Source of the DNA: Sphingomonas_R arantia
GTDB taxonomy: Bacteria > Pseudomonadota > Alphaproteobacteria > Sphingomonadales > Sphingomonadaceae
Direction of reading: 5' to 3'
Length of the DNA: 64,000 nucleotides
Assembly: GCF_042682045.1 (NCBI RefSeq)
Contig: NZ_JBHUGS010000002.1
Location: 372,001 to 436,000, forward strand
Shown here: positions 25,199-32,659 of the stretch, piece by piece
Position numbering within the stretch: the first letter of the stretch is position 1
How the letters are laid out: the number at the start of each line of letters is the position of its first letter
Translations under genes and position numbers: made by a program
The notes under the pieces: generated by a model
Database searches by the model: none
Seen by the model: only the letters and a program-made list of their open reading frames with translations
Told to the model about the DNA's origin: nothing

Positions 25199-26824
25199 AT
25201 GGCCACCGCCATTTCCGCCAACAAGGCCGAGCTGCTCGCCATCGCCGATGCGGTCGCCAAGGAAAAGCTGATCGATCGCGAGATCGTGATCGAGGCGATG
25301 GAAGACGCCATCCAGCGCGCCGCCCGTACGCGGTACGGCGCGGAGAACGACATCCGCGCGAAGATCGACACCACCGCGGGCGACCTGCGCCTGTGGCGCG
25401 TCGTCGAGGTCGTCGAGCTGGTCGAGGATTATTTCAAGCAGGTGAGCGTCGCAGACGCGCAGAAGCTGCAGGCCGGCGCGGTCGTGGGCGACTTCATCGT
25501 CGATCCGCTGCCCAACATTGAATTCGGCCGCATCGCGGCACAGGCCGCCAAGCAGGTCATCTTTCAGAAGGTGCGCGATGCCGAGCGCGACCGCCAGTAT
25601 GAAGAGTTCAAGGACCGCGCGGGCGAGATCATCACCGGCGTGGTCAAGCGCGTCGAGTTCGGCCATGTCGTCGTCGACCTGGGCCGTGCAGAAGGCGTCG
25701 TGCGCCGCGATGCGCAGATCCCGCGCGAAGTCGTCCGCGTCGGCGACCGCATCCGTTCGCTGATCCTGCGCGTCGCCCGTGAAACGCGTGGTCCGCAGAT
25801 CTTTCTGAGCCGCGCGCACCCCGATTTCATGAAGAAGCTGTTCGCGCAGGAAGTGCCCGAAATCTACGACGGCGTGATCGAGATCAAGGCCGCCGCGCGC
25901 GATCCGGGCAGCCGCGCCAAGATCGGCGTCATCAGCCACGACAGCTCGATCGATCCGGTCGGCGCCTGCGTCGGCATGAAGGGCAGCCGCGTGCAGGCCG
26001 TCGTGCAGGAAATGCAGGGCGAGAAGATCGACATCATCCCCTGGTCGCCCGACACCGCGACGTTCGTGGTGAACGCGTTGCAGCCGGCGCAGGTCAGCCG
26101 CGTCGTGATCGACGAGGAGGACAGCCGCATCGAAGTGGTGGTGCCCGATGACCAGCTGTCGCTCGCCATCGGCCGCCGCGGCCAGAATGTGCGGCTCGCG
26201 TCGCAGCTGACCGGTTCGGCGATCGACATCATGACCGAGGCGGATGCTTCGGAGAAGCGCCAGAAGGAATTCGTCGAGAATAGCGGCCTGTTCGAGAAGG
26301 AACTGGACGTCGACGAGACGCTGGCCCAGCTGCTGGTCGCCGAGGGCTTCTCCAGCCTGGAAGAAGTCGCCTATGTCGAGGTCGACGAGATCGCCGCGAT
26401 CGAGGGTTTCGACGAAGAATTGGCGTCCGAGTTGCAGAACCGCGCGCAGGAAGCACTCGACCGGCGCGAGCAGGCCAACCGCGAAGAGCGGCAGGGCATG
26501 GGCGTCGAGGACGCACTGGCCGACCTGCCTTACCTGACCGAGGCGATGCTGGTGACGCTGGGCAAGGCGGGCATCAAGACGCTCGACGACCTGGCCGATC
26601 TGGCGACCGACGAGCTGATCCTGAAGAAGCGCGTCGAACCGCGCCGCCGCACGCCGAGCACCGATCCCGAGAAGAGCGGCATTCTGTCGGAATATGGCCT
26701 GACCGAAGATCAGGGCAACGAGATCATCATGGCGGCGCGCGCGCACTGGTTCGAGGACGAAGAGCCTGCGGCCGAGGCTTCGGAAGAGGCGCCTGCGAAC
26801 ACAGCCGTGGAGGACGACGCCTGA
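25199..26824 (+). CDS. nusA: Transcription termination/antitermination factor NusA
   Basis: 541-residue RNA polymerase-binding factor. The N-terminal domain (ANKAELLAIADAVAKEKLI) is followed by an S1 domain (GEIITGVVKRVEFGHVVVDLGRAEGVV). KH domains contain DPVGACVGMKGSRVQAVVQEM and LAIGRRGQNVRLASQLTG. Two acidic C-terminal repeats (LLVAEGFSSLEEVAYVEVDE, LGKAGIKTLDDLADLATDEL) resemble the alpha-CTD-binding repeats. The acidic tail ends AEASEEAPANTAVEDDA. The start at 25199 (MATAISANK) follows rimP directly. Its stop overlaps the next start by one base (TGATG). Confidence 0.97.
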   Translation: MATAISANKAELLAIADAVAKEKLIDREIVIEAMEDAIQRAARTRYGAENDIRAKIDTTAGDLRLWRVVEVVELVEDYFKQVSVADAQKLQAGAVVGDFIVDPLPNIEFGRIAAQAAKQVIFQKVRDAERDRQYEEFKDRAGEIITGVVKRVEFGHVVVDLGRAEGVVRRDAQIPREVVRVGDRIRSLILRVARETRGPQIFLSRAHPDFMKKLFAQEVPEIYDGVIEIKAAARDPGSRAKIGVISHDSSIDPVGACVGMKGSRVQAVVQEMQGEKIDIIPWSPDTATFVVNALQPAQVSRVVIDEEDSRIEVVVPDDQLSLAIGRRGQNVRLASQLTGSAIDIMTEADASEKRQKEFVENSGLFEKELDVDETLAQLLVAEGFSSLEEVAYVEVDEIAAIEGFDEELASELQNRAQEALDRREQANREERQGMGVEDALADLPYLTEAMLVTLGKAGIKTLDDLADLATDELILKKRVEPRRRTPSTDPEKSGILSEYGLTEDQGNEIIMAARAHWFEDEEPAAEASEEAPANTAVEDDA

Positions 26825-27045
26825 TGCCGTTCGTCGACATCAAGGTCGCCGGGCCGCTGACCACCGAGCAGAAGCGCGGGCTGGTAGAGGACGTGACGCG
26901 TTCGCTGGTCGAGCGTTGCGGCAAGAACCCGGCGACGACGCACATCGTCATCACCGAAGTCGCGACCGAGAATTGGGGCAACAACGCCATGCTCGTCATG
27001 GATCGCAAGCCGCGGGAGGACGCAACCGCGGATGTCCCACGATGA
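26824..27045 (+). CDS. 4-oxalocrotonate tautomerase-like enzyme
   Basis: 73-residue member of the tautomerase superfamily. After Met removal the N-terminal Pro (MPFVDIKVAG) would be the catalytic base. TTEQKRGLVEDVTRSLVERCGK and HIVITEVATENWGNNAML fit the beta-alpha-beta fold of 4-OT. Such proteins act as small homo-oligomers on keto-enol substrates; the physiological substrate here is unknown. It shares one base with the nusA stop and overlaps ylxR by 14 nt, so it is translated with the nusA operon. That position is unusual. Confidence 0.85.
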   Translation: MPFVDIKVAGPLTTEQKRGLVEDVTRSLVERCGKNPATTHIVITEVATENWGNNAMLVMDRKPREDATADVPR

Positions 27046-27907
27046 TCGCCCCGAGTTCGTAAATCATCGCGATGCGCCCCCGCCTGAAACGGCGGGGGAT
27101 GTGCGTGCGCCTTACCCAGTAGAGGGAACGGAGTCCGGTGGTCCGGACGCCGATGTCACGGTTGTGCCCGGGACGTTGCTGAGCACGGACGTGGGTTCGG
27201 ATGCCGAGCCCGAAGAAGATACCAAGGCCAACAAGCATGATCCCGAGCGGCGCTGCATCCTGTCGGGTGTGCGCGCGTCGCGGGAGAAGCTGATCCGGCT
27301 TGCGCTCGGCCCCGACGGGTCGATCGCGCCGGACGTGCGGGCGCGGGCGCCGGGGCGTGGGGCGTGGATCGGGGTGGACCGGACGACGCTGGAGACGGCG
27401 CTGGCCAAGGGCAAGCTGAAGGGTGCGCTGTACCGCGCGTTCAAGACGCAGGCGTTGACCATCCCGGACGACCTGCCCGCGCGCATCGCCGCAGCGCTGG
27501 AGCGCGATGCGCTCGATCGGCTGGGGCTGGAGGCGCGCTCGGGCACGTTGCTGACCGGATCGGACAAGATCGCGGAGAGCGCGCGCAAGGGCGTTGCCAA
27601 GCTGCTGCTGCACGCCGCGGATGCCGGCACCGACGGCAATCGCAAGCTGGATCAGGCGCTCCGCGTGGGCCGCGGCGAAGAGGGCAGCGATCTGCGCGGT
27701 CTGGTAATCCCGGCGGGCCGTGCCATATTGTCGATGGCGCTGGGCCGCGAAAACGTGGTACATATTGCGCTGATAACGCCGGCTGCTGCCGCGCGAGTCA
27801 CGCAGGCGCTGGATCGCTGGCGCGACTTTATCGGACGAGAATGGGCGATCGAGCCTTGCGACAGTGCTTCGCAAGGCCCTTCCCCGCTGAATATCGAAGG
27901 GTTCTGA
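27032..27907 (+). CDS. YlxR-family (DUF448) protein with L7Ae-like C-terminal domain
   Basis: 291-residue RNA-binding-type protein. An acidic, low-complexity stretch of about 65 residues precedes the YlxR core (DPERRCILSGVRASREKLIR ... APGRGAWIGVDRTTLETALAKGKL). The second half (TLLTGSDKIAESARKGVAKLLLHAADAGTDG ... ENVVHIALITPAAAARV) looks like a ribosomal L7Ae/L30e-like fold, a combination known in alphaproteobacteria. It lies between nusA and infB, the classic ylxR position, and ends 7 bp before infB. Its precise role is unknown; nucleoid or ribosome-related functions have been proposed for YlxR. Confidence 0.88.
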   Translation: MSHDDRPEFVNHRDAPPPETAGDVRAPYPVEGTESGGPDADVTVVPGTLLSTDVGSDAEPEEDTKANKHDPERRCILSGVRASREKLIRLALGPDGSIAPDVRARAPGRGAWIGVDRTTLETALAKGKLKGALYRAFKTQALTIPDDLPARIAAALERDALDRLGLEARSGTLLTGSDKIAESARKGVAKLLLHAADAGTDGNRKLDQALRVGRGEEGSDLRGLVIPAGRAILSMALGRENVVHIALITPAAAARVTQALDRWRDFIGREWAIEPCDSASQGPSPLNIEGF

Positions 27908-27914
27908 CGACCAT

Positions 27915-30731
27915 ATGAGCGACAACGAAAAGCCGAAGCTTGGTATGCGCGCACCGCTTGGTGTCCGCCGCACGGTCGAAACGGGCAAGGTGAAGCAGAG
28001 CTTCAGCCATGGCCGTTCCAACACCGTGGTGGTGGAGGTCAAGAAGGCACGCGTATTCCGCAAGCCCGGCGAGGCGGAGCCTGTGGTCGAGCAGGCGGCA
28101 CCCGAGCCCATGGCGGCACCCGAAGTGGTGGCCTCACCGACGCCGGTCCCGGCACCAGTTGCGGCACCCGCCCCTGCGCCGGAGCCCGTTGCGGCCCCGG
28201 TTGCCGAGCCCGTCGCCGAGGCACCTGCCCCGGTCGCCGAAGCTGCACCCGAGGCCCCTGCCGCGGCACCGGCCTTCCCGCCGCCGCGCGCGTTCACGCC
28301 GGTCGCCAAGCCGGTGCCGACGCCGCCCCCGGCCCCGGCTCCCGTGGTCGAAGCTGCGCCGGAGCCGGTCGCGGCACCCGAGCCGACGCCTGCGCCGAAG
28401 CCGGTGACCGCAACGCCGCGCCGTGCCCCCGCCCCCGTGCGGACCCCGGCGCGTCAGGCCGCCCCCGCTCGCAACCCGGGCAACGACCTGCTCAGCCGTC
28501 AGGAACGCCAGGCCAAGCTGCTGCGCGAGGCCGAAGAGGCACGCATGACGGCGCTGGAGGAAGCGCGCCGCCGCGAGGATCGTCTGCGTGCCGAGGCCGC
28601 GGAAGAAGAGAAGCGCCGGATCGAGCAGAACAAGCTGGCGGCGGAAAACCCGACGGCGGCCCCTGCCCCCGCCGCGGCACCGGCCGCCCCTGCGGCTACC
28701 GCAGCCGCGCCGACCGGCGAAGCCGCGCAGGCCGAAGCCGGTGCGGATGGGCGTTTCCCGCCGCCGCGTCGCTTCACCCCGTTGCCGACCGCACCGCGTC
28801 CGGCCGCAAAGCCCGTATCGCGCGAAAAGAATGCCGACGAGCGTCGCCAGTCGGGCAAGTTGACCGTCACGCGTGCGCTGGACGATGGTGCCAGCGCCCG
28901 CACCCGCTCGCTCGCTGCGCTGAAGCGCAGCCGCGAGAAGGCCAAGGGTTCGGGCAACAGCGGTCCGTCGATCAAGCAGGTTCGCGACGTGAACGTGCCG
29001 GAAGCGATCACCGTGCAGGAACTGGCGAACCGCATGGCGGAACGCGGGGCCGACCTGGTCAAGGCGCTGTTCAAGATGGGCATGCCCGTCACGATCACGC
29101 AGACGATCGACCAGGATACGGCGGAGCTGCTGGTCACCGAGTTCGGCCACAACATCAACCGCGTGTCGGACAGCGACATCGACCTGACGAGCCACGAGGA
29201 AGTCGATTCCGACGACACGCAGGTCACGCGTCCGCCGGTCGTCACGATCATGGGCCATGTCGATCACGGCAAGACCTCGCTGCTCGACGCGCTGCGCGGT
29301 GCGAACGTCGCATCGGGCGAAGCGGGCGGGATCACCCAGCATATCGGCGCCTATCAGGTGACCGTGAAGTCGGGGAACAAGATCACGTTCCTCGACACGC
29401 CGGGCCATGAAGCGTTCAGCGACATGCGTGCGCGTGGCGCCAACATCACCGACATCGTGGTGCTGGTGGTGGCCGGCGACGACGGCATGCGGCCGCAGAC
29501 GATCGAGGCGATCAGCCATGTCCGCGCCGCGGGCGTGCCGATGATCGTGGCGATCAACAAGATGGACAAGCCGGGTTCGGATGCGTCCAAGATCCGCCAG
29601 GCGCTGCTGCAATATGACGTGCAGGTCGAGGAAATGGGCGGTGACGTCCAGGACGTCGAGGTTTCCGCGACCAAGAAGACCGGGCTGGAAGAGCTGATCG
29701 ACAAGATCGAGCTGCAGGCCGATCTGCTCGAACTGCGCGCCAACCCGGATCGTCCGGCCGAGGGCACTGTCGTGGAAGCGACGCTGGACAAGGGCCGTGG
29801 TGCGGTTGCGACCGTCCTGGTCGGGCGTGGTACGCTGCGCGTCGGCGACATCTTCGTGGTGGGTGCCGAGAGCGGCAAGGTCCGCGCGCTGATCGACGAC
29901 AAGGGCAAGAACGTGAAGCTCGCGCTTCCGTCGATGCCGGTGCAGGTGCTGGGTCTGACCGGCGTGCCGTCCGCGGGTGATCCGCTGTCGGTGGTCGAGA
30001 ACGAGGCGCGTGCCCGTGAGGTCGCGGATTACCGTGCGAGCGTGATCCAGCAGAAGCGGACCACCTCGGCCCCGGCCAACCTCGAGACGATGTTCTCGGC
30101 ACTCCGCGAGAAGCAGGCGCAGCAGTTCCCGCTGGTCGTCAAGGCGGACGCGCAGGGCTCGGTCGAGGCGATCGTGGCGTCGCTCAACAAGATCTCGACC
30201 GACCTCATCCAGGTCCGGATCCTGCATTCGGGCGTGGGCGGCATCACCGAGAGCGACGTGTCGCTGGCGGCGGCGTCGCGTGCCCCGATCATCGGGTTCA
30301 ACGTGCGTGCGAACAGCAAGGCACGCGAACTCGCGACGCGGGACGGCGTGGCGCTGAAGTATTACGACGTCATCTACGACCTGCTCGACGAGATCCGCGC
30401 CGCGATGGCCGGGCAGCTCGGGCCGGAGTATCTCGAGCATGTCGTCGGTCGTGCCGAAATCCGCGAGGTCTTCTCCGCGGGCAAGCACGGCAAGGCGGCG
30501 GGTCTGCTCGTGGTCGAAGGTTATATCCGCCAGAAGCTGCGTGCCCGCGTGTTGCGCGACGACGTCATCATCTACAACGGGTCGATCTCGTCGCTCCGCC
30601 GGTTCAAGGACGACGTGCCGGAAGTGCGCGCCGGTCTGGAGTGCGGTATCACGATCGAAGGGTCGACCGACATCAAGGCGGGCGACATCGTCGAGACGTT
30701 CGAGGTCGAAGAGCGCGAGCGCACGCTTTAA
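27915..30731 (+). CDS. infB: Translation initiation factor IF-2
   Basis: 938-residue GTPase that brings fMet-tRNA to the 30S subunit. The N-terminal region is long and rich in Pro, Ala and Glu (about residues 50-180), then a charged helix (RQAKLLREAEEARMTALEEA). The IF2-N segment QELANRMAERGADLVKALFKM precedes the G domain with G1 GHVDHGKTSL, G3 DTPGHEAF and G4 NKMDKPG. Domains II-IV follow (VRILHSGVGGITESDVSLA; VEGYIRQKLRARVLRDDVII). ATG at 27915. An internal shorter form, as in E. coli, is possible but not assignable from sequence. Confidence 0.97.
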   Translation: MSDNEKPKLGMRAPLGVRRTVETGKVKQSFSHGRSNTVVVEVKKARVFRKPGEAEPVVEQAAPEPMAAPEVVASPTPVPAPVAAPAPAPEPVAAPVAEPVAEAPAPVAEAAPEAPAAAPAFPPPRAFTPVAKPVPTPPPAPAPVVEAAPEPVAAPEPTPAPKPVTATPRRAPAPVRTPARQAAPARNPGNDLLSRQERQAKLLREAEEARMTALEEARRREDRLRAEAAEEEKRRIEQNKLAAENPTAAPAPAAAPAAPAATAAAPTGEAAQAEAGADGRFPPPRRFTPLPTAPRPAAKPVSREKNADERRQSGKLTVTRALDDGASARTRSLAALKRSREKAKGSGNSGPSIKQVRDVNVPEAITVQELANRMAERGADLVKALFKMGMPVTITQTIDQDTAELLVTEFGHNINRVSDSDIDLTSHEEVDSDDTQVTRPPVVTIMGHVDHGKTSLLDALRGANVASGEAGGITQHIGAYQVTVKSGNKITFLDTPGHEAFSDMRARGANITDIVVLVVAGDDGMRPQTIEAISHVRAAGVPMIVAINKMDKPGSDASKIRQALLQYDVQVEEMGGDVQDVEVSATKKTGLEELIDKIELQADLLELRANPDRPAEGTVVEATLDKGRGAVATVLVGRGTLRVGDIFVVGAESGKVRALIDDKGKNVKLALPSMPVQVLGLTGVPSAGDPLSVVENEARAREVADYRASVIQQKRTTSAPANLETMFSALREKQAQQFPLVVKADAQGSVEAIVASLNKISTDLIQVRILHSGVGGITESDVSLAAASRAPIIGFNVRANSKARELATRDGVALKYYDVIYDLLDEIRAAMAGQLGPEYLEHVVGRAEIREVFSAGKHGKAAGLLVVEGYIRQKLRARVLRDDVIIYNGSISSLRRFKDDVPEVRAGLECGITIEGSTDIKAGDIVETFEVEERERTL

Positions 30732-30749
30732 GCGCTTCGTCCTGAATTC

Positions 30750-30829
30750 GTCATCCCGGCGGAGGCCGGGGTCTCCCTGCGGCTTGGGCCACCCGGCCAC
30801 ATCGAGATCCCGGCCTTCGCCGGGATGAC
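30750..30829. repeat. Paired inverted repeat (GTCATCCCGGC...GCCGGGATGAC)
   Basis: The left arm (30750-30772) and right arm (30807-30829) are near-perfect reverse complements of about 23 bp, with a 34-bp centre containing GGGCCACCCGG. Each arm also folds on itself (CCCGGC...GCCGGG). It lies 18 bp after the infB stop. The core matches the hairpin at 23264-23294. Confidence 0.72.
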
Positions 30830-30859
30830 GGGCTCGCTTCGTTTCGCTAGACAGGGGTC

Positions 30860-30979
30860 ATGCCCAGGCATGATCCCGTCACCCTGCTTGCCCGGATCGC
30901 GTTTGCGCCGATCCACCTGTTGTTCAGCGGGATGATGATCCTGATGACGCTGCTGATGCCCCCGCGGCGTCACGACTGA
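30860..30979 (+). CDS. Very small hydrophobic ORF between infB and rbfA
   Basis: 39 codons from ATG at 30860 to TGA at 30979. The peptide has a polar start, a hydrophobic centre (LLARIAFAPIHLLFSGMMIL, then MTLLMP) and a basic end (PRRHD), as expected of a tiny single-span membrane protein. GACAGGGG lies just upstream as a possible ribosome-binding site. It ends 13 bp before rbfA, so it would sit on the infB-rbfA mRNA. Family unknown; conservation would be needed to accept it. Confidence 0.4.
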   Translation: MPRHDPVTLLARIAFAPIHLLFSGMMILMTLLMPPRRHD

Positions 30980-30992
30980 CTGGAGTACCGCC

Positions 30993-31385
30993 ATGCGCCC
31001 CACCGAAACATCCGAAGGCCGGTCGGTCCGGGCGCTCCGCGTGGGCGAACAAGTGCGTCACGCGCTGTCCGAGGTGCTGATGCGCGGCGACGTGCATGAC
31101 GACGTGCTGACCAAGCACAGCATTTCGGTGACAGAAGTGCGGATGTCCCCCGACCTGCGCCACGCGACCGCGTTCGTGAAGACGCTGGGCGAGGCGGACG
31201 AGGCGGTGATCCTGAAGGCGCTGCGTACCAACACCGCCTATCTGCAGAGCGAGGTCGCGCGACGGGTGAACGCACGGTTCGCGGCGAAGCTGAAGTTCCT
31301 GTCGGACGAAAGCTTCGACGAGGGCAGCCATATCGACGCGCTGCTCCGGGATCCGCACATCGCGCGCGACCTGGGGTCCGATTGA
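30993..31385 (+). CDS. rbfA: Ribosome-binding factor A
   Basis: 130-residue KH-fold factor for late 16S rRNA maturation. The N-terminus SVRALRVGEQVRHALSEVL is typical. SVTEVRMSPDLRHATAFVKTL and the C-terminal LKFLSDESFDEGSHIDALL are the conserved family segments. ATG at 30993 has TGGAG 6 nt upstream. Its stop codon overlaps the -35 box of the toxin-antitoxin promoter at 31382. Confidence 0.96.
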   Translation: MRPTETSEGRSVRALRVGEQVRHALSEVLMRGDVHDDVLTKHSISVTEVRMSPDLRHATAFVKTLGEADEAVILKALRTNTAYLQSEVARRVNARFAAKLKFLSDESFDEGSHIDALLRDPHIARDLGSD

Positions 31386-31410
31386 CCGGTTGGACGGTAA
31401 GACGTATCTT
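31382..31410 (+). promoter_or_regulatory. Promoter of the AbrB/PIN toxin-antitoxin pair
   Basis: TTGACC (31382-31387), 17-bp spacer, TATCTT (31405-31410): a good sigma-70-type match. The -10 ends 6 nt before the ATG at 31417, so transcription starting about 7 nt after it would begin at the start codon, giving a leaderless mRNA. The -35 overlaps the rbfA stop codon. Confidence 0.65.
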
Positions 31411-31413
31411 ACC
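31396..31413. promoter_or_regulatory. Palindromic operator over the -10 box
   Basis: GGTAAGA-CGTA-TCTTACC is a perfect 7-bp inverted repeat with a 4-bp centre. It covers the -10 hexamer and ends 3 nt before the antitoxin ATG. This is the expected layout for autorepression by an antitoxin or toxin-antitoxin complex. Confidence 0.65.
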
Positions 31414-31416
31414 GGC

Positions 31417-31683
31417 ATGAACGCGCGCACCAGATTGTCGTCGAAGGGACAAATCGTCATTCCGAAGGACATTCGGGATGCGTTGCAACTCGAACCCGGC
31501 GAGTTCCTCGACATTGTTCGGGAGGGCCGCCGCATCGTCCTGCAAGCGGCTGAACCCGCGCGCGAGAAGATCAGCTACGAGGAATTCAGGCGACGCATAC
31601 CGCGGCATGAAGGCCCCGCGGTGACGATCGAAGAGATGAATACCGCGGTCGACGCAATGTTCGCGGCGAAGGGCCGCGAATGA
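31417..31683 (+). CDS. AbrB/MazE-family antitoxin (VapB-like)
   Basis: 88-residue SpoVT-AbrB swapped-hairpin DNA-binding protein. The signature is MNARTRLSSKGQIVIPKDIRDALQL within residues 1-25, followed by PGEFLDIVREGRRIVLQ. The C-terminal half (EEFRRRIPRHEGPAVTIEEMN) would wrap the toxin. ATG at 31417 is chosen; the in-frame TTG at 31390 lies inside the promoter. No ribosome-binding site is visible, consistent with leaderless translation. It overlaps the PIN toxin by 4 nt (ATGA). It likely represses its own promoter through the adjoining palindrome. Confidence 0.85.
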   Translation: MNARTRLSSKGQIVIPKDIRDALQLEPGEFLDIVREGRRIVLQAAEPAREKISYEEFRRRIPRHEGPAVTIEEMNTAVDAMFAAKGRE

Positions 31684-32078
31684 GGGCTGTCGATACGAAT
31701 GTCGTCCTGCGGCTGATCGTCGCGGATGACGAGGATCAGGCGCGCGAGGCCCAGACGCTCCTCCAGAACGAGGTCCTGCACGTTTCGCTGACCGTCCTCA
31801 TCGAGGTCGAGTGGGTCCTGCGCAGCGCCTATGGCTGGAAGCGTGAACGGATCGCTGACGTTCTGGCGGTGTTGACCGATCTGGACGGCCTTGTCGTCGA
31901 TGAAGCTGCGATGGTTCGCTGGGCTGCGGAGCGCCTGGCCCACGGCGCGGACTTCGCGGACATGATCCATCTAGTCGCGACGCGGCATATTAGTTGCTTC
32001 GTCACGTTCGACCGTGGGCTTGCCCGCAGGGCTGGCGTTGACGCCCCCCTGCCCGTTGAAACGCTGGGCGTGTCCTGA
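31680..32078 (+). CDS. PIN-domain ribonuclease toxin (VapC-like)
   Basis: 132-residue PIN nuclease. The acidic metal-binding set is intact: D5 in VDTNVVL, E42/E44 in LIEVEW, D91 and D94 in GADFADMIHL, and D111 in TFDRGL. The length fits VapC. Family members cleave tRNA or rRNA; the target is unknown. It is translationally coupled to the AbrB-type antitoxin and shares one base with the tdk start (TGATG). A PIN domain paired with an AbrB-type antitoxin is the usual VapBC arrangement. Confidence 0.87.
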   Translation: MRAVDTNVVLRLIVADDEDQAREAQTLLQNEVLHVSLTVLIEVEWVLRSAYGWKRERIADVLAVLTDLDGLVVDEAAMVRWAAERLAHGADFADMIHLVATRHISCFVTFDRGLARRAGVDAPLPVETLGVS

Positions 32079-32659
32079 TGGCGAAGCTGTATTTCTACTA
32101 CGCGTCGATGAATGCGGGGAAGTCGACGATCCTGTTGCAGTCGAGCTTCAATTATCGCGAGCGTGGGTTGAACACGATGTTGTTCACCGCGGCGCTGGAT
32201 GATCGGTATGCGGCGGGGATGATTACGTCGCGGATCGGCTTGTGTGCGCCCGCCATGACGTTTGATCGCCAGACCGCAATCCGGGCGTGTGTCGAGGCGC
32301 AGCATGCGGCGACCCCGCTCGCCTGCGTGTTGGTGGACGAGGCTCAGTTTTTGACGCGGCACCAAGTGTTGGAACTGGCGCAGGTTTGCGACGAGGTCGG
32401 GATACCGGTGCTGGCCTACGGCTTGCGCACCGATTTTCGGGGGGAGTTGTTCGAGGGGAGCGCGCATCTGCTGGCGCTGGCGGACACGCTGACCGAGATC
32501 AAGGCGATCTGTGCTTGTGGGCGGAAGGCGACGATGAATTTGCGGGTCGATGCCGGCGGGCGCGGGGTGCGTGATGGCGACCAGACCGAGATCGGCGGGA
32601 ACGACCGCTATGTCGCGCTGTGCCGGCGGCATTATATGAAGCAGAGCCGTGCGCGGTGA
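32078..32659 (+). CDS. tdk: Thymidine kinase
   Basis: 193-residue type II thymidine kinase of the nucleotide-salvage pathway. The P-loop is ASMNAGKSTILLQSSFNY, close to the enterobacterial form. The Walker B/DEAQF motif is VLVDEAQFLTRHQ. The lasso/zinc region includes AICACGRKATMNLR and CRRHY, and thymidine-binding IGGNDRYVALC is present. ATG at 32078 overlaps the toxin stop by one base. It ends inside the start of the GNAT gene. It may be read from the toxin-antitoxin promoter. Confidence 0.92.
   Translation: MAKLYFYYASMNAGKSTILLQSSFNYRERGLNTMLFTAALDDRYAAGMITSRIGLCAPAMTFDRQTAIRACVEAQHAATPLACVLVDEAQFLTRHQVLELAQVCDEVGIPVLAYGLRTDFRGELFEGSAHLLALADTLTEIKAICACGRKATMNLRVDAGGRGVRDGDQTEIGGNDRYVALCRRHYMKQSRAR

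Noticed and set aside
28134..30800. 888-codon minus-strand ORF across infB
   Set aside because: It is the antisense of infB in GC-rich DNA. The plus strand has all IF-2 motifs, while the minus translation is rich in Arg, His and Asp with no recognisable domain.
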